Shown piece after piece: positions 52,098 to 61,906 of a stretch of DNA of 64,000 nt. Both the position numbers and the translations under genes were made by a program. The notes beneath the pieces were generated by a model, which was not told the DNA's origin, did not search any database, and worked only from the letters and a program-made list of their open reading frames with translations. The stretch comes from Chitinivorax sp. B. Lineage in GTDB: Bacteria; Pseudomonadota; Gammaproteobacteria; Burkholderiales; SCOH01. The number at the start of each line of letters is the position of its first letter. Within the stretch, counting starts at the first letter, position 1. The stretch lies in assembly GCF_005503445.1 (NCBI RefSeq), contig NZ_SCOH01000003.1:62001-126000 (forward strand). The letters are read 5' to 3'.

Positions 52098-53771
52098 TCA
52101 ATCAGTAGTCCACCAATCAATTACGCGTCCGGTCTCAACCAAGGCAGCCTCGACCGCAGCCAGCCGCTTGGGTGGCACCAACAAGACGGTCAAGGTGTCG
52201 TCCCCGTCGCTCAGCCATACGAAACGCGCACCAGTTGCCGCTTCTATTTCGGCCAGCAAGGTCACGAAGATATCGTAACTGTGTTCGAGGTGTACCACTC
52301 GCGTCAGCAGCATGGAAGTATCCAGCGAAATCGACCAGTCATCTGCCAAGTGCGCCAGCTCTGCCAGTAAACTATTTGCAGTGGCCTGTTCGTCATCCTT
52401 TTGCCACGAGACAGCAGGAAGCGCGAGATCCGCATAATGTGCCCAGAACAGCATACCTGCCAATTCATCAAAATCCCGTACACTGGCCAATGGCGGGTCT
52501 GGCTCCGCAATGCGGAACATATCCAGCGCCTGGCTACGCACCAATTTCTTGCGGTAGGCCTTTGGGGACAGTTCCTTGAACAGCGTATCCAGCGCAACGG
52601 CCGGCAGTTCGGGTGGACAATCCTCCGGTCGCGGGACTGAGCCACCCACAAGGTGCAGGTCAACATTGGCATATTCTGCGACTTGTTGCAACAAAGTGAT
52701 GAGTTCCGACCAATCCGCCTCGCTATCCGGCAGCATCTCCACCCGGCTGGGCTCAACCCGTTTGACGACAGCCAACAACCCGGAACGACGAATGCACACC
52801 TGGTAGCTGGTCAACGGTAAGCCGGCCCCTCGCCGGCGCCGATATTCCTCATCGGGCATCGACAGGTTGATCCAGCCATTCATCGCGCTGACATGGCGCT
52901 GACCTACCCGATGACTGATACGTGATTGCAAAGCGTCATACAGGGCGATATAACCACGCTCGGTCCATGGCATGCGTTGCTGATAGTCTGCAAGCAATGC
53001 CGGCCCCATTCGTTGCGATTGCTCGACTGCAGCCAACCAGTCTTCCACCAATGGCCAACAGGTATCCGTAACCACATGTCCCAAATGATATGAGCACGGG
53101 TTGTCATTGACTGGTACAACCACCCCGTCGACCGGTACAAAAGCAATATGACGGGTATGCGGCTCAGTATGATCAGCCAGCGCCAGCACATGGGCCGAAT
53201 GTAACGCCACTCCAGGTTGCCAGGTCAAATGACGAGACAGTTGGGTCAACGCGATATCACGATGGCCGCTTGGCAGGCGTGGGTCAGTTACGTGCAAGGC
53301 AACGCGCGCTGATTCATCCGTATTGATCTGCAGCACTTGCGTAAACCGCCCCGCTTGCCGAACAGCTTGAGCCGCCTGCTGCAATGACATCAGGTAGTGC
53401 TGGCAATCAGCGCACAATGCAGGCCACATCCTCTGCCAGGCAGGAAACAGCGGATGATCATCCGGCAATTCATCCAGCCACAGGAACTGGTCATCCTCTT
53501 CCAATACGCAACGCACTTCATCGGGTTGTGCAGGGTCGATGTCCAACTCAAGCCGCCATGCCTGCCGGTTTTGCCAATCATTGCTGTCAAACGCCTCCAA
53601 GGTCAGCTCCAGCGTATCAGGCTGGTCGTCTGTAGCCGGTCGAAGCAGAATCTCTGCATTGAGACGCACCGAATCGTCACATTGCCAGTCAAGACGCCAG
53701 CAGGTGTGATGTAAATAGGCTTGCAGCAAGGAGTGGTACTCGGTCAGCTCCGGATAACGACAACGGGACAT
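52098..53771 (-). CDS. Unrecognised 557-residue protein
   Basis: I cannot place this protein. It starts at the ATG at 53771 (MSRCRYPELTEYHSLL) and is rich in Leu, Asp, Trp and Arg, with no signal peptide or long hydrophobic segment, so it is probably cytosolic. The central part has GYIALYDALQSRISHRVGQRHVSAMNGWINLSM, and the C-terminal 60 residues (YDIFVTLLAEIEAATGARFVWLSDGDDTLTVLLVPPKRLAAVEAAL) look like a small alpha/beta domain. No catalytic motif. A promoter region divergent from the following lipoprotein gene lies at 53772-53951. Codon use resembles its neighbours. Confidence 0.7.
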   Translation of the reverse strand: MSRCRYPELTEYHSLLQAYLHHTCWRLDWQCDDSVRLNAEILLRPATDDQPDTLELTLEAFDSNDWQNRQAWRLELDIDPAQPDEVRCVLEEDDQFLWLDELPDDHPLFPAWQRMWPALCADCQHYLMSLQQAAQAVRQAGRFTQVLQINTDESARVALHVTDPRLPSGHRDIALTQLSRHLTWQPGVALHSAHVLALADHTEPHTRHIAFVPVDGVVVPVNDNPCSYHLGHVVTDTCWPLVEDWLAAVEQSQRMGPALLADYQQRMPWTERGYIALYDALQSRISHRVGQRHVSAMNGWINLSMPDEEYRRRRGAGLPLTSYQVCIRRSGLLAVVKRVEPSRVEMLPDSEADWSELITLLQQVAEYANVDLHLVGGSVPRPEDCPPELPAVALDTLFKELSPKAYRKKLVRSQALDMFRIAEPDPPLASVRDFDELAGMLFWAHYADLALPAVSWQKDDEQATANSLLAELAHLADDWSISLDTSMLLTRVVHLEHSYDIFVTLLAEIEAATGARFVWLSDGDDTLTVLLVPPKRLAAVEAALVETGRVIDWWTTD

Positions 53772-53951
53772 GATTGGCAAAAGAGGACGGAAAACCCGAA
53801 TAGTATGCCAAATGCAACAAAATGACAGCCAAGCTGTCCACTCACCCAGCGATATGATTGACGCTACCGTACACCTATGGCCCACTACCACCAAGAACGC
53901 ATGCAGCGGTGGTTTGTGTGACCACTTCCCGATTCAACCGGATGACAACTT

Positions 53952-55769
53952 ATGCACGCTATCCCGTTTTCCAAGGCCCTATTGGTTTGTACACTTGCAC
54001 TGCTGGCCTCCTGCGGCGATTCCAACAAGACGCTATCAGTCACGGCCGCCACCCCATCTGCGGGTGCCAGCAATGTTGATCCCGCCACGACTTTCAGTGT
54101 GCAGTTTTCCGAAGACATGGATCCAGCCACCCTCAACAGCAACACCGTCAAGTTGATCAGTGCTCAGGGTGAAATACCGGCAACCGTGGTCGTGAGTGGT
54201 GCCGAAGTCAAGCTTACCCCTACCATGCCGCTTGGGCTGGCGAGCCCTTACCAACTGGAGCTCAGCGCCGATATCCGCAGCATGAAAGGCAATGGCCTGC
54301 CCGGCAAGACCACCATCAGCATCACCACTCGCCAGGGACAGTGGGGCGCAACCAGTACCCACCTGACCGCCAGCGGCAATGCCAGCAGCTTGTCCAGCAC
54401 TGCAGGCAAGGATGGCAGCATTGTGGTCGCCAGCCTGCGCAAAACAGGATCGACGACCACCGGATTGACCATTGCCCGCTTTGACCCATCCACCGCTCAG
54501 TGGAGTACGACCGATATGGATGCCGGCACCAGCGGACAAGCCAGTCATGTTGTCATCAAGGTACTGGACAGTGGCGATGCACTGGTTGCCTGGAACAGCT
54601 CCACTGCGCTGCTGCCTACCAGCGGCAGCCACGCTGTCTACAGCCGCTTCAGCAAAGCCGGTGGTAGCTGGAGCCCCCCCGAAGCCATTGGCCAGGATAC
54701 CCATACCTTCGATGCAGACATTGCCGTGACCTCCTCCGGCAGTGCTGCATTGATCTGGCACCATCGCAACAGTGGCAATCCGGCCAACATCTATACCCGT
54801 CAACTGGACAGTAACGGCACCCTCACCGACCCTGTCAAACTGGGCACAGGCACCACCAATGGCAGCAGTTGCGCCAAGCAGCAAGTGGACAGCAACGGCA
54901 ACATCGTCGCCATCTGGCGGGCCGCCGACAACACCGGCAATGCAGTGATGACCGCCCGTTATGATACAGCCACCAAACGCTGGGCCAGTACCGATACGCT
55001 GTACCGTACCAGCACCGTACTGGATTGCGATGTTCAGCTCAAGGCAGATATCAAAGGTAATCTGGTCGCCAGCTGGCAACAACGTACCAGCGCAACCCCA
55101 ACTGGCAACGACGACTATACCCTGTTCGCCAGCCGCTATCGCGCAAGCGACAGCCGGTGGGACAGCCCGAAGCAGTTTGACGCATTCAACGCCTTGCGCA
55201 CCACAACACCAGGCATTGCGTTGGACAAGGATGGTAACGCTGTACTGAGCTGGATGGTGACCTTGGCTGATAACCTGCAAGGTGTGACATACAGCGTCAA
55301 AGGGGCCAACTATCCTGTCGACAACAGCCAAGGGCAAACCATTTTGCTTGGCAACGGTACCGGTCAACGCGTCACCACGCCTGCTCTGCTGAAAAATGCC
55401 AATGGTGACGCCACCGCAGCCTGGGCTGTCGACGGGAAGCTACTATCTCGCCAGTTCAACAATAACACCTGGCAAGCAACCGAAACGCCAGTGACCAACT
55501 TCAACAACAGTCGCGAACCCAACCAGATCGCCATCGTACAAGACGAGGCAGGCGGTGGCTTGGTTGCCTGGCTGGTTACCGACAATGTCACCAACACCAG
55601 CGCCTACGCCCTTCGTTTCAATACCGATGGCCGCTGGGATAGTGCCACCCTGCTCGCCAGTGGTAATGAAACCGGGGATGCCACCTTCCTGAGTGGTGCG
55701 ATGACCAACGGTCGAATGGCGGTACAGTGGAATCGGGGCAACACCGTTGCAGGCAGGACGTATCGCTGA
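53952..55769 (+). CDS. Lipoprotein with N-terminal Ig-like domain and internal repeats
   Basis: 605-residue exported protein. The lipobox LALLASCGDS places the lipidated Cys near 21. An Ig-like Big_5/SbsA-type domain follows (TPSAGASNVDPATTFSVQFSEDMDPATLN). From about 130 on there are roughly nine repeats of about 50-60 residues with the pattern W, variable loop, G-x-alpha/beta residues, W: for example QWSTTDMDAG followed by GDALVAWNSS, and RWDSPKQFDA followed by GNAVLSWMV. This suggests a beta-propeller. No enzyme motif. The neighbours give no function; a surface or envelope binding protein is a fair guess. Confidence 0.8.
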   Translation: MHAIPFSKALLVCTLALLASCGDSNKTLSVTAATPSAGASNVDPATTFSVQFSEDMDPATLNSNTVKLISAQGEIPATVVVSGAEVKLTPTMPLGLASPYQLELSADIRSMKGNGLPGKTTISITTRQGQWGATSTHLTASGNASSLSSTAGKDGSIVVASLRKTGSTTTGLTIARFDPSTAQWSTTDMDAGTSGQASHVVIKVLDSGDALVAWNSSTALLPTSGSHAVYSRFSKAGGSWSPPEAIGQDTHTFDADIAVTSSGSAALIWHHRNSGNPANIYTRQLDSNGTLTDPVKLGTGTTNGSSCAKQQVDSNGNIVAIWRAADNTGNAVMTARYDTATKRWASTDTLYRTSTVLDCDVQLKADIKGNLVASWQQRTSATPTGNDDYTLFASRYRASDSRWDSPKQFDAFNALRTTTPGIALDKDGNAVLSWMVTLADNLQGVTYSVKGANYPVDNSQGQTILLGNGTGQRVTTPALLKNANGDATAAWAVDGKLLSRQFNNNTWQATETPVTNFNNSREPNQIAIVQDEAGGGLVAWLVTDNVTNTSAYALRFNTDGRWDSATLLASGNETGDATFLSGAMTNGRMAVQWNRGNTVAGRTYR

Positions 55770-55953
55770 CATGGAACCTGACGTGCTACCGAATTGAACA
55801 AACGAGGCGATGTCGGGCATCCACCTTCATCGCCCTGCGTTCCGGTAATTGCGTTACACGCCACCCCATTGGTAGTCGCTCACGACAGAGCTTGAACAGG
55901 TGCTCAGCCACGCTAAGCATTCAGTTTGGCAACAATGTCGTGACGACCATACA

Positions 55954-57417
55954 TCAGGGCAAACATCCAGCTGGGTGGCGAGTGCAATATTGATAATCCA
56001 GTTTGCTCAAGTCCGCCACATGGTCACCCACAGATTCAACCACCAGAATCTCTCTTGCCAATACCCCAAAATCGGCACGAAAGTGCACACTGCTTTTCAG
56101 AATCAGAATGGGCACTTGCGCGGGCTCGATACCCAAATGCCGAAACATGGCTTGATCGGCGGCCTGCTGTTTACGGCTGGAAACCAGCACCGTGACATTT
56201 CGATAAGACAACCTGGCCATCGGACCCAGCTCCATGCTGCAACCGGCGTAGAATGGGCCGGTTGCATCGAAACAACCGTCACCTAGCGCGTCCACTCGCC
56301 ATTCGCCCAAACACGCTGTTTCAGTTTGGCCGATCGCTCGGTGCAATGTCGCGCCCAATCCGGCAGCATGGGCTGCCGCCGCTGCAGTTGGATCACACAG
56401 CAGGCCAACGACAGCGCCTTGGGCATCGGCATCCAGGCAGGCCTGAATGATTGCCGCGGCATCACTGGCCGCCCCCCCGCCAGCGTTGTCGCAGGTATCG
56501 GCCAGGATAACGGGGCCACCTTGGCCAAGGCTCCGTTTGGCGTAGGCCAATGCCTCGGTAGGCGGCCAGAGCTTGCCATTGAATTCGGGCTCGGCCTTGA
56601 TCACGGCTTCGGCCAGCTCATCGGCCACCGTGTCTGCTGCAGCTTGCGTATCGGCATAGACCAGTATGCTGGGGGCGCTGTCGGTGATATCAGCCAGCGG
56701 AAAACCGGGCAGAAAGCTGACGCTGACAACGCCCTGTTGCTGTTCGTCAATTTCGGCTTGGCGCATCAATCGTGCGACCGGATCAATCAACGAGCACTGC
56801 CATGGCATGGCAATGATGAATGGCAGTTGGCGAAAGGCTGAATGACACAACTCACCACGTATCAGGCGCAACAACAGCGCAATCGCACGCGCACCGGTCT
56901 CAGCCATGTCCACATGCGGGTAGGTTCGATACCCCACCAGCGCATCCGCCAAAGCCACCATCTGTTGACTGACATTGGCGTGAAAGTCCAGCGAGGCAAC
57001 GATCGGTATATCATCCCCAACACATTGCCGAGTACGACGCAGCCATTCGCCTTCACCATCCTCAAGCGATTCGGTCACCATGGCACCGTGCAGATCGAGA
57101 TAGACTGCATCAATCCGCCCAGCTTGTCGCAACCCTTCTTCAAACAACCACCAGACGGCCTCAAACGCATCATCCGTCACCCGCCCACTGGGATTCGCCG
57201 AGGCCCATAACAACGGGACAGGTTGCAAGTCAGCCTTCACCAATGCATCAATCGCACCAGCCAACGGCAGATTGGCACCGGCCACCGCCATGGCAACGGC
57301 CTCGCCCGTGGTCAAACCGGGCCAAGCATCGGCTTCGACAAAATGCTGAAAACCCGTTCTAACTGGCGAGAAGGTATTGGTCTCATGCTGAAAACCAGCT
57401 ACGACAACACGTGGCAT
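55954..57417 (-). CDS. M81 family metallopeptidase (MlrC-like)
   Basis: 487-residue protein with the DUF1485 N-terminal and MlrC C-terminal domains. Key parts are RVVVAGFQHETNTFSP at the start, YLDLHGAMVTESLEDGEGEWL, LDFHANVSQQMVALADALVGYRTYPHVDMAETG (metal-binding His/Asp) and DTCDNAGGGAASDA. MlrC hydrolyses linear microcystin fragments; most family members have unknown substrates. It is the last gene of a cluster with a permease, a glutamine-synthetase-like ligase and two dehydrogenases, so it may be the amide hydrolase of that route. GAGGACACC precedes the ATG at 57417. Confidence 0.9.
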   Translation of the reverse strand: MPRVVVAGFQHETNTFSPVRTGFQHFVEADAWPGLTTGEAVAMAVAGANLPLAGAIDALVKADLQPVPLLWASANPSGRVTDDAFEAVWWLFEEGLRQAGRIDAVYLDLHGAMVTESLEDGEGEWLRRTRQCVGDDIPIVASLDFHANVSQQMVALADALVGYRTYPHVDMAETGARAIALLLRLIRGELCHSAFRQLPFIIAMPWQCSLIDPVARLMRQAEIDEQQQGVVSVSFLPGFPLADITDSAPSILVYADTQAAADTVADELAEAVIKAEPEFNGKLWPPTEALAYAKRSLGQGGPVILADTCDNAGGGAASDAAAIIQACLDADAQGAVVGLLCDPTAAAAAHAAGLGATLHRAIGQTETACLGEWRVDALGDGCFDATGPFYAGCSMELGPMARLSYRNVTVLVSSRKQQAADQAMFRHLGIEPAQVPILILKSSVHFRADFGVLAREILVVESVGDHVADLSKLDYQYCTRHPAGCLP

Positions 57418-57495
57418 GGTGTCCTCTTTTAGTGTCACAGGTCGGGTTGTCAATCGGTGGCTCAGCGATCACAGGTTGAACAGAACCTTATCTCC

Positions 57496-58668
57496 CTACA
57501 GCAAGCCCGCGACTGCAGCATGTGCAATATCGTGATACTGCGCCACCGTGAACGGAATTGGGTTAGTGCCATGCGATGGATCAGCCACCGCCGCTGTGGC
57601 AATGTCATCCAGCCGCTCATCCCCAATGCCAATCGACTTCAAGGTATGCGGAATACCGACTTCTTCACGCAATCGCAGCACCCAATCCAGAAAGGCGCCA
57701 AACGATGCATTCGGCAGGTTCAGATAACGCGCCAGGGCAGTGATACGTTCATCAATGGCGGGCTGGTTGGCCTTCAGTACATAAGGCATCAGGATAGCGT
57801 TGAGCATGCCATGGTGCGCATCGAACATCGCCCCCAGCGGGTGGGCCAGTGCATGCATGGCCCCCAGCCCCCGTTGAAACGCCGTCGCCCCCATGCTGGA
57901 TGCAACCAACATGTGCATACGTGCCTCCAGATGCTGACCGTCCTGTACGGCAACCGGCAACCAATCCTTCACCAGGCGAATGCCCTCCAGCGCTACGCCA
58001 GCCGCCATCGGGTGATAAAACGGCGAGCAGTAGGCTTCCAGGCTGTGTGACAAGGCATCCATCCCGGTCGCCGCTGTCAATTTAGCCGGCAGTCCCGTAC
58101 ACAGTGTGGGGTCCAGAATCACCACCGCTGGTAGCATCTTTGGATGAAAGATGATTTTTTTGGCATGTTGCCCTTCGTCGGTAATCACCGAGGCGCGCCC
58201 CACTTCCGACCCGGTACCGGCAGTGGTCGGGACAGCGACCACCGGCACCATGCCCGCTGGTTTGATGCGCAGCCAATTGTCGCCTTCGTCCACAAAATCC
58301 CATAGCGGGCGATCCTGCCCCACCATCAAGGCCACTGCCTTGGCCGCATCCAGTGCCGAACCACCCCCCAGCGCAATCACACCGTCGTACCCGCCAGCCT
58401 TGAATGCCGCCACGCCATCGATCACGTTCTGGCCAGTCGGATTGCCCTTGATCTGATGAAACAAGCCACAGGGCAAACCTGCTGTTTTCAGTAGCTCCAA
58501 CGTATCCTGCACTGGCGGCAACGGCGCCAAGCCGGGGTCTGTGATCATCAACGGTTTGTGCATACTCAGCGAGCGGGCCAGCTGCGGTAAGTCCTTGATG
58601 CGGCCTACCCCGGCTTTGACAGCAGTGGGGTAGTTCCAGTTGACGGTAAAATGGTTCAGGTTGGCCAT
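57496..58668 (-). CDS. Iron-containing alcohol dehydrogenase
   Basis: 390-residue group III alcohol dehydrogenase. NAD site GGGSALDAAKAVAL, then PTTAGTGSEVGRASVI, and metal ligands in AATGMDALSHSLEAYCSPFYHPM and MHALAHPLGAMFDAHHG. GAAGGAAAGTAC precedes the ATG at 58668. In this cluster it could oxidise the hydroxyl group of a gamma-glutamylated amino alcohol to an aldehyde. That substrate is inferred from neighbours. Confidence 0.93.
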   Translation of the reverse strand: MANLNHFTVNWNYPTAVKAGVGRIKDLPQLARSLSMHKPLMITDPGLAPLPPVQDTLELLKTAGLPCGLFHQIKGNPTGQNVIDGVAAFKAGGYDGVIALGGGSALDAAKAVALMVGQDRPLWDFVDEGDNWLRIKPAGMVPVVAVPTTAGTGSEVGRASVITDEGQHAKKIIFHPKMLPAVVILDPTLCTGLPAKLTAATGMDALSHSLEAYCSPFYHPMAAGVALEGIRLVKDWLPVAVQDGQHLEARMHMLVASSMGATAFQRGLGAMHALAHPLGAMFDAHHGMLNAILMPYVLKANQPAIDERITALARYLNLPNASFGAFLDWVLRLREEVGIPHTLKSIGIGDERLDDIATAAVADPSHGTNPIPFTVAQYHDIAHAAVAGLL

Positions 58669-58910
58669 GTACTTTCCTTCATATCCAATCAAGCATGATG
58701 TGCCATTCGGTATCACATCAATGGTGGCATTTGCCCAATTAGCCTGGATATTTCGCAAATTCGCGAGGTGATGGCGCAGGATTTTGATTCATAGGGAGAT
58801 TTCGTGAAGGCGTCGCGTAGGGGTTCTTACGCGCGACAGAATGAAAATCTTCATATGGATCAAAAGACAAGCTAGCACTCGCGTCAATTTATGAAATATC
58901 CAGGTTAGTA

Positions 58911-60299
58911 CTACCCAAGCCGCTTCAGATGAAACGACTTCGGCCGGGTCAGGTGTTCGAAGCCGATGCTGGACAACGTGGCACCACGTCCAGTGTGTTT
59001 CACCCCCGTCCAGGCCAGCGCCGGGTCCAGGTAGTCGCAGCGGTTCATGAACACCGTTCCAGTCTCCAGTCGGTCGCCCAACGACAGCGCCGTCGCTTCG
59101 TCCTGGGTAAAGATTGAGGCGGTCAGGCCATATGGGCTGTCATTCATCAATTGGATCGCCTCTTGGTCACCGACGACCGACATCACACCGCAGACCGGGC
59201 CAAAACACTCATCTGCCATTAATTGCATGCCATGGTTCACGTTGGTGAACAGGCGAGGGACAAGATAGGCTGATTGGCCATCGTCCAGCCGGAACCTGCT
59301 GGAGTCGATCAATTGCGTTGCACCCTTGGCCATTGCATCGGCCACCACCTGCCGTATTGATTGCGCTGCCGATGTACGCACCACCGGGCCCAGTGTGGTG
59401 GCCTGATCCAGCGGGTTGCCGAGCACATATTGCTCAGTCAGAGCCACCGCCTTGTCCACGAAGGCCTGATACAGCGACTGATGCACATAGATGCGTTGAA
59501 TGCCGCAACAACTTTGACCGGAATTGAAGAATGCACCGTCGATCAGCGTCTCAACGGCGTGATCCAGGTTGGCATCTGCACGCACATACCCGGGGTCATT
59601 CCCGCCCAGCTCCAGCCCCACGCCGATGAATCGGCCGGCAGCCGCCTGCTCCACCATCACACCGCCCGCAACCGACCCGGTAAAGCACACAAAATTCACC
59701 TCAGCCGCCTTGATCAAGCGCTGGGTGTCGTCATGTGTCACATGCAGGTATTGGAACACGCCGTCCGGCAGGCCCGCTGCCATAAAGGCGGCATGGATCT
59801 GTTCTGCGCACAGTGGCGTTTGGGCGGAATGCTTGAGGATGACCGTATTCCCGGCCAACAAGGCGGGGACGATGGCATTCACGGCGGTCAGCAGCGGGTA
59901 GTTCCAGGGAGCGATCACCAACACCACGCCGACCGGGTCACGACGAATAAAGCGGTTGAAACCGTCGATCGGTGTCGGCACCACGTCACGTAATGCCTCT
60001 TCCGCAATGGCAATCATGTGCCGTGCCCGGGTTTCAAAGCCGCCCACTTCCCCGGCGGCGTAACGAATCGGCCGGCCCATTTGGCGGGTGATGCCGCTGG
60101 CAATGGCATCCTTGTTGGCAACAAATGCGTCAATCGCCTTGCTGACCATGGCGGCCCGCTCCACCAACGGCACATTGCGCCAGGCTGCATGGGATGATTT
60201 GGCGCGGCTTAGCGTTGCAGCTATCTGCTCTGCACTGGCATAGGGCCGACGTACGACTTCACTGCCATCGATTGGGCTTAGGGTAATCAGTTCTGACAT
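58911..60299 (-). CDS. Aldehyde dehydrogenase family protein (PuuC-like role)
   Basis: 462-residue NAD(P)-dependent dehydrogenase. Catalytic Cys in FFNSGQSCCGIQRIYV near 260, general-base Glu in VGLELGGNDPGYV, and the N-terminal Rossmann fold with VLVIAPWNYPLLTA. The ATG at 60299 (MSELITLSPIDGSEV) is chosen; the frame opens earlier inside the preceding gene. It follows the glutamine-synthetase-like gene by 13 bases. It may oxidise the aldehyde made by the iron alcohol dehydrogenase downstream. Confidence 0.93.
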   Translation of the reverse strand: MSELITLSPIDGSEVVRRPYASAEQIAATLSRAKSSHAAWRNVPLVERAAMVSKAIDAFVANKDAIASGITRQMGRPIRYAAGEVGGFETRARHMIAIAEEALRDVVPTPIDGFNRFIRRDPVGVVLVIAPWNYPLLTAVNAIVPALLAGNTVILKHSAQTPLCAEQIHAAFMAAGLPDGVFQYLHVTHDDTQRLIKAAEVNFVCFTGSVAGGVMVEQAAAGRFIGVGLELGGNDPGYVRADANLDHAVETLIDGAFFNSGQSCCGIQRIYVHQSLYQAFVDKAVALTEQYVLGNPLDQATTLGPVVRTSAAQSIRQVVADAMAKGATQLIDSSRFRLDDGQSAYLVPRLFTNVNHGMQLMADECFGPVCGVMSVVGDQEAIQLMNDSPYGLTASIFTQDEATALSLGDRLETGTVFMNRCDYLDPALAWTGVKHTGRGATLSSIGFEHLTRPKSFHLKRLG

Positions 60300-60312
60300 G
60301 CTGGATTCTCGT

Positions 60313-61698
60313 TCAAATGATTTCGAAATAGCGTTGCAATTCCCAATCCGTGACATGACGGCGGAATTCGCGCTCTTCCCATTCACGGGTCGCGGCAAAG
60401 TGCTCGACGAAGGGGGCGCCGAACAGGTTGCGAGCCGCTTCCGACGCCTTCAATCGCTGTGCGGCATCCCACAAGGTATTGGGTAACTTGAGATGCGACG
60501 GGAAGGTCTGGGTATAGGCATTCCCCTCCACCATCGGCTCGGGTTCCAACTCGTGCTCGATCCCATACAGGCCCGCGCCCAAGGCTGCGGCCAGCGCCAG
60601 ATAAGGGTTGGCATCTGCCGATCCGATGCGGACCTCCATGCGCTGCGATTTTTCGGAGCCCGGGATCAGCCGCAATGCGGTGGTACGATTTTCCAGGCCC
60701 CAGGTCGCATCCAATGGCGCCCAATAGCCCGGGACCAGCCGTGAATAGCTATTGATGGTTTGCGCATACATTGCCATCAGCTCTGGCAGCAGCCGCTGCA
60801 CGCCCGCCATGAATTGGCGCTGGGTACGACTCATCATATGACGCTGGGTGGGGTCGAAAAAGGCAGATTTGCCAGTCTTGCGGTCTTTGAGCGACAGGTG
60901 AATGTGGCCGCTCTGGCCTGGGTAGTCATGTGACCATTTGGCCATGAAGGTCGCCATCAGATTGTTCTTTTGGGCGAGCACCTTACAGAAAGTCTTGAAC
61001 AGGAATGCTTTATCGGCAGCCTGACTGGCCTCACCCACTGCCAAGGCGGCTTCCATCACACCTGGGCCCGTTTCGGTGTGCAGCCCCTCGATGACCATGT
61101 CCATGCCTTCCGACAACTTCAACAACTGATGGTAGAAATCAGCATGCACCGTACTGCGCAGGATGGAATAGCCGAAATAACCGGGCGTCCAGGGTGTCAG
61201 GTTCTGATAATGCTTGGCACGCGCCGATTCCGGGGTTTCATTGAACAGGAAGAATTCATATTCCAGCGCGGCAAAGGCATCAAACCCCATGTCCGTCGCT
61301 TTTCTGACCATCCGGTTCAACACATTGCGAGGACAGATCTGTTTGGCGCTGTCATCCGCAAACTCGGCCAGAAAAAACAACATCGGCTGCCCGTTGACCA
61401 TCTCCAGCGGCAAGTCCCGACATGTCTCTGGGACGATACGTACCGTAGCATCCGGATAGGCGGTGTGCCAGCCGGTGTACTGCACATTATCGTAAAGTTG
61501 ATCGTTCAAGTCCCAACCCAGGACCACATTGCAAAACCCCATGCCACCCTTCAATGCGGAGATGAATTTATCCTTGGACAGGTATTTGCCACGCATCACA
61601 CCATCGATATCCGACAGCCCCAATTTGACATGACTCAAGCCGCGCGCTTCAACCAGCGCGATGGCATCTTCTGCGGTGTTGACTTCACGTGCCTGCAT
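60313..61698 (-). CDS. Glutamine synthetase family protein (gamma-glutamyl-amine ligase type)
   Basis: 461-residue ATP-dependent ligase. N-terminal beta-grasp region (VKLGLSDIDGVMRGKYLSKDKF), catalytic part with TETGPGVMEAALAVG and the metal/nucleotide loop GQSGHIHLSL, and the C-terminal RIGSADANPYLALAAALGAGL. Length and the lack of the GlnA adenylylation loop put it with PuuA/GlnA3/GlnA4-like enzymes that couple glutamate to amines such as putrescine or ethanolamine. Given an ethanolamine permease next door, gamma-glutamylethanolamide formation is the likely job. AGAGGGAAGC precedes the ATG at 61698. Confidence 0.88.
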   Translation of the reverse strand: MQAREVNTAEDAIALVEARGLSHVKLGLSDIDGVMRGKYLSKDKFISALKGGMGFCNVVLGWDLNDQLYDNVQYTGWHTAYPDATVRIVPETCRDLPLEMVNGQPMLFFLAEFADDSAKQICPRNVLNRMVRKATDMGFDAFAALEYEFFLFNETPESARAKHYQNLTPWTPGYFGYSILRSTVHADFYHQLLKLSEGMDMVIEGLHTETGPGVMEAALAVGEASQAADKAFLFKTFCKVLAQKNNLMATFMAKWSHDYPGQSGHIHLSLKDRKTGKSAFFDPTQRHMMSRTQRQFMAGVQRLLPELMAMYAQTINSYSRLVPGYWAPLDATWGLENRTTALRLIPGSEKSQRMEVRIGSADANPYLALAAALGAGLYGIEHELEPEPMVEGNAYTQTFPSHLKLPNTLWDAAQRLKASEAARNLFGAPFVEHFAATREWEEREFRRHVTDWELQRYFEII

Positions 61699-61906
61699 TT
61701 TGCTTCCCTCTATTTGCTGCGTGGACCGGGAACCCCGCTCCCACGCTGTCTCCTGCTGGTTGTCTTGCACATGCACCTGCTGTGTGTCCATTAAATCAAC
61801 GCCAACCGACACCCGCAAACAGTATCAATCCCGCTAATTGCGTTGATCGTTAACACTAATGCTGGCGCGGTCTGGCGGATGCAGCCGGTCGCTTGATCGG
61901 GTTGGA

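Noticed and set aside
54036-55367. A 443-residue open frame on the minus strand
   Set aside because: It lies fully inside the repeat lipoprotein gene on the other strand, is low-complexity (Gly/Ala/Val) and has no family likeness. The plus-strand frame has a lipobox and a clear domain pattern.
60970-61794. A 274-residue open frame on the plus strand
   Set aside because: Antisense to the glutamine-synthetase-like gene; no motif or signal.
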